DNA of 64,000 nucleotides, from assembly GCA_905250115.1 (NCBI GenBank), contig CAJNOI010000042.1, forward strand, positions 396,020-460,019. Direction: 5' to 3'. Under the pieces are notes generated by a model. The model was not told the DNA's origin. It saw nothing but the letters and a program-made list of their open reading frames with translations, and ran no database searches. This document shows, in pieces, positions 35,221 to 45,200 of the stretch; position 1 is the stretch's first letter; each line of letters opens with the position of its first letter. Source of the DNA: Adineta steineri (lineage: Eukaryota; Rotifera; Eurotatoria; Adinetida; Adinetidae). A program made the translations under genes and the position numbers.

Positions 35221-35535
35221 GAGATAATTTTTCATTTCCTATAACACAAAACGGCATTCCGCGAAAAAAGGTCTTTTAACTGATTTGAAATCAATTTTTC
35301 ATCTCCCATTATATAAAATGTCATTCCAGGAAATATAAGTCTTCCAACTGATTTGAAATTAATTTTCAATCAATTTTTCATTTCCTATAACACCAAACGG
35401 TATTCCGCGAAAAAAGGTCCTTAACTGATTTGAAATTAATTTCTAATCAGTTTTTCATCCCTCATTACATAAAGTGTCATTTGAGAAAATACAAGCCTTT
35501 TTACTGATTTGAAATTAATTTTCAATCAATTTTGC
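35221..35535 (+). repeat. tandem repeat upstream of second PAN/mucin gene
   Basis: Four units of about 75-80 bp alternate two versions: one with TTTTTCATTTCCTATAACAC and CGGCATTCCGCGAAAAAAGG, the other with CTCCCATTATATAAAATGTC and CCAGGAAATATAAGTC. Each ends ACTGATTTGAAATTAATTT. The corresponding region at 28.1-28.25 kb has two units, so copy number changed after duplication. Confidence 0.65.
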
Positions 35536-36072
35536 GTCAGATGTGATCGATGAAAAGGAATGTTTTTCAAAGTTCTTGAAAGAAACAAAGAGTAGAAGAG
35601 GTACCATCACATTAGATGATTACTTCCAGTTGAAAAAAAAGCACTATGTCGTAATTTACTGCCACTAAGAATTAATGAACTTCTTGTAGAATACTGAAAA
35701 CTAATTTCTCTTCAGTGATCAATCATATTCAGTATCTTTTTTTTTACAAAAACTGTTTTATACATTCACGCAATGAAATGAATTAGCCAGAAACTATCCA
35801 TATTTTACTAGAAAAACCTGTGCTTGTTGATAAGCATTTGTTTTTTCTTTTTAATTACAGAATGACGCTCTATTAAGCAACCATGATAAAAGAGAAAGTC
35901 ATAAATATTTTTCATCATACTGATCAATAGAAAAAATATAACTACTCTATGAAAAGAGAAATAGAGAAAAAGAGAAATAGAAAAAGAAATGAAATACTAT
36001 TCATTACTCTTTGTTAGTAACATTTTATTCCCAGTTACACTCAATTGTTTCCAACTACAAGTTTTGTTAAAT

Positions 36073-38889
36073 ATGAATTCGAGAAAAATTTGTGTATTAT
36101 TTATGTTTTTTCTTATTGAACAATCAGTTACACAAAATACACATTCGTTTACAATGTCTTTGATAGATGGTTGGGAATATCAATGTGTTAACACCACTTG
36201 TTTACCATTTGCTGCTGTTGTTGTATCAAATATCCGCATGTGTCAAGTAGCTTGTTTAAATGAAGTTCAATGTAAGGCAGCTAGTTATCATCAATCAACT
36301 TCGAAATGTCAATTATTTTCTGACATACCAGATGAAAATGGGAATATGTTAGCTAATATGGAGGCTGTTACTATGTTTGTTATGGCTCAAACACGAATGC
36401 CATCTGGTTAGTATAAATAGAACTCATTAACAACGATATCTTATAGAAAAAAGAAAAGAAAAGAATGCTAGTGTGTGAAAGACAACGTCACTACTTAACA
36501 AAAATACCAATAAAGATATATATAGGGGAAAATCTTTTTTCTTCCTAAAACTGATTAGAGTATTTCTGAAACATGCGATTCTCTGACTGGAAAATAATGG
36601 CCAACAATAGGTTTCGGAAGCTACTTTCAGAATGTCATAAATCACTAGTAATCGCAGGATAGCAAGCAGACCATTTTTTTGGCCTGATTTGAACTTGAGT
36701 ACAAGGGAGGACAGGATAATAATATATTCAACATTGCGGAATAGGATGACTGCTCTTAAAAAGATTATGAAGTCTTTTTTGACGACAGATACAGGATTTT
36801 AAAACTCATCCTAGTTGTAAACTCGCTGAGAACAAGAAAAATAACGAAAGTAGTCTGAATTCAAGTAAGCTTATTTTTATCGAGTCAAATAACTAGATAC
36901 ATTGTTAGACGATCGAGTAGTGTGGATTTATGAGGAAAACCTTATTTTATCTTCTTGTTTCCTATTAATTTCATTTTCTCCAAAAACAGAACTGACCACG
37001 TCGCCAACAACAGCAACTAGTTCATCATCAATATTAACACCATCGTCATCAATATCAACATCAACAACCACAAACTCATCATCAACATCCTCCACAACAT
37101 CATTATCAACACCAACAACAACAATATCATCAACATCAACAACAACCACATCATCATCAACAACATCGTCTACAACGTCGTCCTCAACAACAACNNNNNN
37201 NNNNCATCATCAACAACATCGTCTACAACGTCGTCCTCAACAACAACAACAGACACAACAACAACAACTACATCATCATCAACATCGTCCACAACAATAA
37301 TAACAACAACAACAGACACAACAACCACAACAACAGGTAAAAATCTTGAGGGCGGGTGTGGGTGTGTGAATGAAAACAAAGTAGGTACACACTCACACCC
37401 ACACTTTGCATATATTTTATTTTTATTTTTATTTTTGTATAGTCACTACAGCTGGATTGGTAAATCCTTGTACGTATACATACAGAAACAATTTCGACTA
37501 AATATAAGTCTATTTTTTTGTTTTCTTCATTTTCCAGGCATCAATGGGATGTACTGGAATACAACCGCTTCATCGCGTGCAGGCACTGGTACATCAGGCA
37601 CAGGTCCGAATCAGTTATCTTCGCCAACTGGAATATTCTTAGATTCAAGTGATAATTTATATGTTGCTGATAGTGGTAATTATCGTGTATTGAAGTATGC
37701 ACCAGGTGTTACCAATGGTAGTGTTGCGGCTGGTGCAACAAATGTATCCGGCACTGACTTGAATTTATTGTCTACAGGTATTCGTTATATTTTTGTTGAC
37801 TCGAGTCAAAACCTCTACGTCGCTGATACTTTTAATAATCGTGTGATGTTTTGGGCAAATGGCAGTTCCTCTGGTACGATAGCGAGTGGTAATGGCACTT
37901 TTGGAACTTCGTTCAATGAAATATATTCTCCATATGGTATATGGGTAGATTCGAGTTCGAATGTATACGTGGCGGAGTATCAGAATCAACGTGTAACTAA
38001 ATGGGCATCAGGTGCAACAACAGGTGTTCTCGTTGCTGGTAATACAAGCTCAGCAGGTAAGCAAAACGGTGCAAAATATATCTACCATACTATGGAAATA
38101 ATTGTATTTCAAGTGACAAGAAATAAGTGCAATTTAATCCGAGTAGGCGGGGAAACACTGAAAAGTTACATAAATCCAAAAAACAATCTTCGTAATTATC
38201 TGTAACAACTTTTCTTGTACTCAAATGACACTTCCAGTAAGAAATATAAGAAACCATAAAACAAACAAGAACTTAAGAATTCTCGGGCAGTTGTTTCATA
38301 TTGACAAGTCATCGATCCAGACTAATACTGTTTCTACATTCATACAGGTTCAAAAAGAATTTTTTAGGACTTTCGACAAAATATATAATTAAATGTTGTC
38401 CGATCGACACTCACCCATACTCAAATTTGACGGACCTTATGTAATAAATTTTTCTTTTCATTTTTATTATCAGGAAATACAACAAACAAATTAGCATCAC
38501 CGGCCGGTCTAGTATATGATAAAGCAAATCAAGATTTATATATTGCCAATTCTGCTACCGCTACTTCAACAGTAATGAAATGGCACGTTGGCGATCCGAA
38601 TGCTACAGTCATAGCGGGTACTTCGGGAAGTCCAGGAAACAGCACAACTCAATTAAACTCTCCAATGGGAATAGCGCTAGATCAATGGAAAAATTTATAT
38701 GTGGCTGATCGTACGAATAATCGAGTTCAATTGTTTTGCAATGGTAATACAACAGGTATTACCATTGCAGGAAGTGGTGCTGGTGGTACTACTTTGTCTG
38801 CTCCATATGATGTCAAACTGGATTCAAGACTTAATTTATATGTCAGCCTAAATAGTGGAGCTCGGATACGACAGTTTAATAAACTCTAA
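36073..38889 (+). CDS. secreted PAN/apple-like + mucin-like linker + NHL beta-propeller protein
   Basis: Four exons: 36073-36406, 36990-37336 (with a 10-N gap), 37538-38056, 38474-38889, all phase-1 junctions. Exon 1 (signal peptide MNSRKICVLFMFFLIEQSVTQ and PAN-like module) is about 90% identical in protein to the gene at 28.8 kb. Exon 2 is a Thr/Ser stalk. Exons 3-4 encode about six NHL blades, for example SPTGIFLDSSDNLYVADSGN, YRVLKY, SPYGIWVDSSSNVYVAEYQN, SPMGIALDQWKNLYVADRTN and NRVQLF. NHL propellers bind proteins, glycans or RNA. In a secreted stalked protein an extracellular binding role is likely (inference). Intron 2 contains a telomere-like foldback unit. The gap interrupts the frame as given, but sequence on both sides is identical (see findings). 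Confidence 0.8.
37195..37204. other. assembly gap (10 N) inside the mucin-like exon
   Basis: Ten N bases. The 43 bases before the gap, starting CATCATCAACAACATCG, recur directly after it (37205-37247). This is what is expected when two overlapping contig ends are joined without merging. Confidence 0.9.
37344..37405. repeat. telomere-like foldback unit inside an intron
   Basis: CTTGAGGGCGGGTGTGGGTG, loop with GAAAACAAAG, then ACACTCACACCCACAC. It begins 7 bp after the donor of intron 2 of the PAN/NHL gene, so it would be transcribed as a hairpin in the pre-mRNA. Confidence 0.8.
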
Positions 38890-39947
38890 GAGAAATCAAC
38901 CGAACTAACTCATCATTATTCATTGATATCTTTCTATATATTTATTCATTATTTTGTTCATTTAAAGTGTGAAATAAGAACTTCATTTAGTATCTTTCTT
39001 TTTCTCCGCATTTTCTTTTCATTTTATTCTTTGAAATAAATTATTTCTAATCTTGACTTCGATCGTATAATGAAATCGACAATCAAATTGATCTTATGAA
39101 AGACATCCTACGAGTTCACCGCTAATATATAAAAAATACTTCCATAATATCGTATAGTCATCTCTTCATTTTCATTCTAATTTAACGATAGACATAGACA
39201 GAACATTTTAAATGAACACATTAACATATAATTGATACGTTTGACATTGTTCATTTTGTTAACAAATGAGAAACTTCTTACATTTATATTTTTAAATGGA
39301 AACAAGATAAAACTAAGAAGAAAAACTTGTACTTGAATTTGTTTTAATAAAAGAAAACTTTCCTTTTGTTAAATTTAGTTATAACCGAACAAAACTAAAT
39401 TCGAATTGTTTCTTCATTCTATTGAGATTTTTTAATTAAAACTTCTTTATTTGATTCGAAAATTCTAAACTACAAAGTTAAGCTTAACATAAATTTATTC
39501 AACAATTTAAAAACAAAATAATCTTTTCATTAAAATATTAGAAGAAATTTAGAAATTCTCTTTATTCTCACAAGTATAAATTTAATATTAGAGTAAATCT
39601 TTTAAAAAACAAAAAAATTGTTATTTGATTAATCTGTTGAAATAATACTTCATATAGAGTTTTAATGAATTTAAAATAAAAATATTGACGAGAATATTTT
39701 GAATAAATTCTTTAGATGAAATGATGATATTTTTTATAAAATAAACCAATATGATATTTAGTTAATGCAACGTTTCATTGATGAAAATAGAAGTTATTGT
39801 TTTGTTCAATACATCAAATTTAGTAGAGAGAAGAGTTATCGGATTACATATACTCAATTTTCAAGTGTTTATTAAGAAAGAAAAATGAACAGTATAAAAA
39901 ACAAGTATCAGCATTAGATTTTACTTGGAAAATGTACCATGATTTAC
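38890..39947. other. intergenic
   Basis: A+T-rich. AATAAATTATTT at about 39035 probably ends the PAN/NHL transcript. No gene or foldback unit is seen. Confidence 0.45.
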
Positions 39948-40964
39948 TTATCGATATTCGTCACCACAATCTCCAATTGATCGATACAAATCTTGTGATT
40001 TTCGTGATATTGCTTCTATTTTTTCAGTATCGTCGGCATCAAGACTGAATTCATATACTCTGGCATTGTCTTGAATATGTTCACTTATGCCTAATCTAGC
40101 ACCAATAATAACACCACCTACTGTTGGCTTGTCTAAAATGTAGCGTACAGCAACATTAGCAATACTAACATTATATTTATTTCCAATTTGTTTGAGAACA
40201 TTAAGTAATTCTTGAAATAATTGCCATCCTCCCCAATTATCTATCATATTCTTGTATTTTTTTAAACTACTAGTATTCAGTTCTTCTTTTCGTGGTTCTG
40301 GTTTACTAAGATATTTTTCTGATAGTAGACCACCGCAGACTGTCCCATAAGTTAATAGTTTAATATTGTGTTGTTGACAGAATGGTATCATATGCACTTC
40401 TGGACGACGATCTATTATTGAAAATTGTACTTGATTAGAAACGATTTTAATACCTGCTTCGTGGATAATTTTTAAGCGTTGAGTATCAAAATTTGTTAAA
40501 CCTAAATGCTTAATTTTGCCTTCTTTTTGAAGTTCCGACAGATATCGTAGAGCATCAAGATAACTATTATTACCATAGTCCCACCAATGAAATTGAAGTA
40601 AATCGATGGATTCTACCTGCATTCTTCTTAGAGACTTATTAATATTTTCTTCAACCAGTTTTTTTGTCATTTGCGTTGGTTGAGGTACCCATTTGGTAAA
40701 GATTTGTAGACTATCTACAGCTGCTTTACCACGAGCAGCAAGTAGTTGACGTCTGAACTCTCCCATTAGATCTTCAGCTGGTCCGTAATGATCGGCTAAA
40801 TCCCATGTAGTAAAGCCAGCATCCAAATAATGAAACATATTTTTCACAGCAGCGGTTGGATCAATACGTCCATGACCACCAGATACTTGCCACAAACCGG
40901 TTAAAGTTCGGCAAATGTTCATATCAGGCGTCAGCTGTAATCGGCTTAAAGTAGGCAATGCCAT
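39948..40964 (-). CDS. aldo/keto reductase, intronless, 338 aa
   Basis: Single open frame covering a full TIM-barrel aldo/keto reductase. The catalytic tetrad is visible: Asp and Tyr in WDLADHYGPAEDLMG, Lys in IFTKWVPQ, His in IDLLQFHWWDYG. The NADPH-binding C-terminal pattern VGGVIIGARLGISEHIQDN is intact. EGKIKHLGLTNFDTQRL and IVSNQVQFSIIDRRPE are family signatures. Such enzymes reduce aldehydes and ketones with NADPH in the cytosol. The sequence style (YLDALRYLSELQKEGKIKHL) reminds me of bacterial, fungal and plant plastid-type AKRs rather than animal AKR1 enzymes, and there are no introns, so acquisition by horizontal transfer is possible but unproven. The start is the first ATG of the frame. 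Confidence 0.9.
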   Translation of the reverse strand: MALPTLSRLQLTPDMNICRTLTGLWQVSGGHGRIDPTAAVKNMFHYLDAGFTTWDLADHYGPAEDLMGEFRRQLLAARGKAAVDSLQIFTKWVPQPTQMTKKLVEENINKSLRRMQVESIDLLQFHWWDYGNNSYLDALRYLSELQKEGKIKHLGLTNFDTQRLKIIHEAGIKIVSNQVQFSIIDRRPEVHMIPFCQQHNIKLLTYGTVCGGLLSEKYLSKPEPRKEELNTSSLKKYKNMIDNWGGWQLFQELLNVLKQIGNKYNVSIANVAVRYILDKPTVGGVIIGARLGISEHIQDNARVYEFSLDADDTEKIEAISRKSQDLYRSIGDCGDEYR

Positions 40965-41412
40965 CGCTGAAGTTTGTATATAAGAGGCGTGTTCGGAAAT
41001 AATCGATGAGGTATCAACTTGCTTGATAAATAGTCTAAAATATTGTAAAAAATCTATGCATTATTGCTGAGACTAATATCTTTAGTGACTGTTAAATTTT
41101 TGATCTGACTTATCTCATAAAGTATTTTGTTCTACACTAATATGATTCAGAATAGAAAAGAATTTGATTGGCGCATGCTTCTATGCAGTCATATATCAGA
41201 ATTAAAGATGTCAGAAACATGAGTTTCGTCAGAAAATAATTATTTCTATTATGCATATGAGCAGTCTAATTTAAAATGATGATTTCAGTATTCTATGAGC
41301 GATTGATATTTCTAGAAGTTCTTATCTACTCGAGCTGTGGTGAATTTCACAGTATCGGTTTGAACGAATCATTTTAATTACTTTATTTTATTAGATTATA
41401 ATCAAAAACCAT

Positions 41413-41478
41413 CTTGAGAGTGTGGGTGTGGGTATAGGAAAGGTGAAAGAAAAGAGAACACCCACACCCTTCTTACAA
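41413..41478. repeat. telomere-like foldback unit
   Basis: CTTGAGAGTGTGGGTGTGGG, a purine-rich loop (AAAGGTGAAAGAAAAGAG), then ACACCCACACCCTTCTTACAAG. It has the CTTGAG edge on the left. Confidence 0.8.
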
Positions 41479-42042
41479 GATTGCTTCTTTTTCAAATAAA
41501 ATCACAATTTAATTCATGAAAAAATCAAACTAACTCGCTTTTCACAATTATTCTTTGATTTCGGTGACTTCTGCATTAAGCATATATCAGATATCGACAC
41601 TTTCAATATGGTGTCGACGATCTATAACTGTCGATACAATCTATTTACACGAATTACATAATTTCTTCTATTTCACTATTATTTTTGTTTACTTTTTTGT
41701 AGACATATGTATCTTTCGTTACGAAGAATACAGTTTTCTATCAACAATATTTAATTGCACAGCACTTAAATCCATTTTACTCCATACGAATTCTTTTTCT
41801 CTTCTTTCCAATCACACTTCTTATGTATTGTGGACCTTTAATGTTTTCTTTTCAATCTTTACACATATTCTTTCGCCATAAAATACGTAGCAGAAAAAAA
41901 GAAAAAAAGTGACAAATGCTGTTACTGTATAAAACAAACTAAACGAATCATTCGGCGAAAAGAACATTCAGTCACACATACACAATACCATCCTAAAATA
42001 ACAAACTATTATAATTTTTTCAAATCATTTCATTTGGGTAAG

Positions 42043-42116
42043 TTTGAAGGATGTGTGTATGTGGGTGGGTGTGGGTGTAGACGAAGATTCTATACTCTCA
42101 TCTACACCCACACCGG
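42043..42116. repeat. telomere-like foldback unit
   Basis: TTTGAAGGATGTGTGTATG, then GGGTGGGTGTGGGTGTAGA, loop CGAAGATTCTATACTCTCA, then TCTACACCCACACC. The inner 14 bp pair perfectly. It lies about 95 bp before the F-box gene start codon. Confidence 0.8.
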
Positions 42117-42210
42117 TCTGTTACAGTCTGCGGAAGGAACGCGTTCAAATTTTTACTTCTAAACACTTTAACTCTCTCTTTTAAATTGTGTTTCAGAAAA
42201 TATCGTCAAA

Positions 42211-45200
42211 ATGTCCACTAACCCAAGATTAAATCTTCATACATTGCCAGTTGAAATGGTCTATCGTATTCTGGATAAACTTGATAATTTGACCATTCTC
42301 TGTTCATTACAAAGTGTTTGTCAACGACTAAACACAATTCTAAATACTTATCAGCCATATAAAGTATATTTACATTTCCTAAAAGAATAATTTAAAAGTT
42401 ACAGAGATGTGAATATGACTAATATTTCCAAAATTTAAAAGTTTCATCTTCTACAATGCATATAGTATCAGTTAAAAGCCAGAAAACAACACAAACTGAT
42501 TCGAATTTTTACATTTAATAAATCTTTACTATGCTTATTTTAGACACTAGATCAACTTTGTTATCGTCCTTATAAACCGCAACTATATCAGATTGACGAA
42601 CGGGCGGTAAAGTTTCAGTTACTGTATCTACTCTAGCATCCAATAAATCTTTACTATGCTTATTCTAGAGATTGTATAGATTGTATTGTAATTCAACAAT
42701 GCAGCAAGTCCCAATTGATACATATCGGGTAGAGTTTCAGTTAACATAGTTATTTTAGTATTCCGCATGGTTCAATTTCTGTTACTTCATGAAAATAAAA
42801 ATCATACCACATGAATACTAGGTCTAAATCTAGTTCACTTTTCGAACATCAACAATCAAAATTTCTTTTATTCATTCTAATGAATTTACTTCCATATCAT
42901 TTCGAAATCTGACATATGGTTCTCTTAGAATATATATATATATATATATCAGATCATATTCAAAAAATCTACCTCATTCAAATTCAATCCATTCTCATTC
43001 TTGAAAATTTACAGAATTTTCAGTATTTTTATTGGCAATAGTTTATACCACCTAAAAACTTCCAAGTACGATAATACTCTCATGATTTCATGACTTACCG
43101 TATTTGAATATAAATGGAGACTCAACTGCAGAATACTAATTCGAAAATAAATGGTGAAATTTAGGAATAGATTTAGTTTTACTTTTACTCGAAGATGTAT
43201 ATGACTCATATACACGACCGAGGGTTGATGAAAAGAAGGTGGCAAAGCTGGTGAAGGGGGAAGAGCAACATGTGGGTGAGGAGGAGGATTTATCTGTAAA
43301 TTATTCTAAAAATAAATCTATTCCTAGAAATATCTACTAGTTTTCTTTTGTTAATGTCCATTTATATTCGAACTCGAGTTAGGCAGCTACATGATTCATT
43401 CCATTTATTTAATTATTCTTCTGATACTGTTAACTTTCTCAATAAATCTAAAACCTCAGATATTTATATAGTTCTCATAATTGACGCAGTCATCCTATTC
43501 CGCGATCTTGAACATGACGGAATCGATTTTGAATCTGCATTAAACCGAAACAGTATTTAATTCCGAAATCCATTGCACTTATTCCTAGAATTCTAGAAGT
43601 GACTCTGACAATTCCGGTAACTTTATCCAATGCCGCAATTGTAGCTTCTATTATTATACTATTATCTCTGATAAATCTCAATATCGTCTGATTCTGGCCA
43701 GCGGTTCCGGAATCGCTCGAAACCGAAATATATAAGAATTTCTAGCATTGGGGATTTCATCTGATTTTAGGATTGCACTTTCTAAGGATGCAAAGGTGAG
43801 AGCAAGCTGGGGATGAGGGATTCGCAATATTAAGCACTATCCAATATCGTAAACATCGTAGAATGAGATGTATTCTCTATAATTGTGATAATTCGAGATT
43901 TTTGTGAGTTTATTTAATTTTAACTGTTAATATTCGAAAAGTGATTTCGATGTAAATCTGATGTTTATACGCTATAATTTTTCGAATATACTGTGAAAGA
44001 AATTGTGTCATATGGAATACTATATTCTGTTATAAGAATTCTATACTTTTGGAATAGTATGTCGATGGTTTTAATATGTGGAAACGTCGAACTGCCCCAA
44101 TTTGTTACTTAGCAAAAGCGCTACAATATAATACGGTAAGATAAATTTCTTTGTCAAGAAATCTATTACATATTTATGATATTAAAATCTACTAATATCG
44201 AAAAGATAATTTCACAATATGAATGGTAGACAACTACGGTAGATTGTCAATCTTATTTGATTACAAATCAAAATGAAATACTCAAGATTATTTCTATCAA
44301 TACAGACACTCATTTCATTAAAATTGGAATTTTGTGATATTGACAATGATTCGGCACGCCATTTAGCAACCGCCTTAAAAACTAATACAGTAAGATGAGT
44401 TTTCATTTTATTGTTGTTGAAATCTCGTTTTAGACACTCAAAGAACTCAACCTTCATGAGAGCAAAATCAGCAGAAACGGAATTGTTTATCTACTGAATG
44501 CATTGAAATCGAATTCAGTGAAAAATTCTCTTGTTTTTAATCATTTTTTTGAGATTTTGTATTCATTTAGACATTAATTGAATTAGAAATCTTTAATAAT
44601 CGTACTGGTACTGCTATTGATAATGTATTCATGGATTATTTACTCGATATTTTCGAACAGAATTCAGTACATCTATTTTTATTTATTTATCAATTCATTG
44701 ATATTATCATTATTGATTTCAGACACTTCAGAAATTAGTTTTTCATCCCTGGTTCTGTGTAAATATTGTTAAACAATTACAACAATTATGTCTCGCCAGA
44801 CATGGGAAAATAGTAGAAAAGATACTTTGAATTAATACTTTATGTATTCTTATATAATTGCATATAGATAGTGACTACATTATATTTTCCTCGAATGTAC
44901 TTAGGCGACAAAGAAATAAAGTGTTTAGCAGATGCATTACAAAAAAATCAAGTACAATCTGCTTGTTTCTAATATTCATTTGTATTATTTCATATAGACA
45001 TTAACTGATCTGGATGTTAGCTCGAATGAATTTAGTATTAGAGGTGTTAAATTTTTAACTAATGCATTAAAATTGAATAAAGTCAGATCGATTATTAATT
45101 CATATATATCCTACAAATTTATTCCATTAAATATAGACACTGACTACATTAAATTTAGGAAATAATCAAATAGGTGATAATGGTATAGATTATTTATCTG

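Larger units (their letters stand above)
33922..36072. other. intergenic and 5' region of the second PAN/mucin gene
   Basis: 33.9-35.1 kb is A+T-rich with nothing supported. A foldback unit lies at 35123-35220. From 35221 onward the sequence parallels 28075-28777, with an extra pair of tandem units of roughly 75-80 bp each (35.22-35.53 kb) marked by the phrase AACTGATTTGAAAT(T/C)AAT. Confidence 0.5.
40965..42210. other. intergenic with two foldback units
   Basis: Contains telomere-like units at 41413-41478 and 42043-42116. A 108-codon ORF at 41555-41881 is Phe/Ile/Ser-rich and looks like A+T-rich chance translation. A splice acceptor (TGTTTCAG) ending at 42196 just before the F-box start suggests a 5'-UTR intron. 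Confidence 0.45.

Noticed and set aside
41555-41881. 108-codon ORF
   Set aside because: Phe/Ile/Ser-rich, no motif, no relation to neighbours; expected by chance in such A+T-rich DNA.
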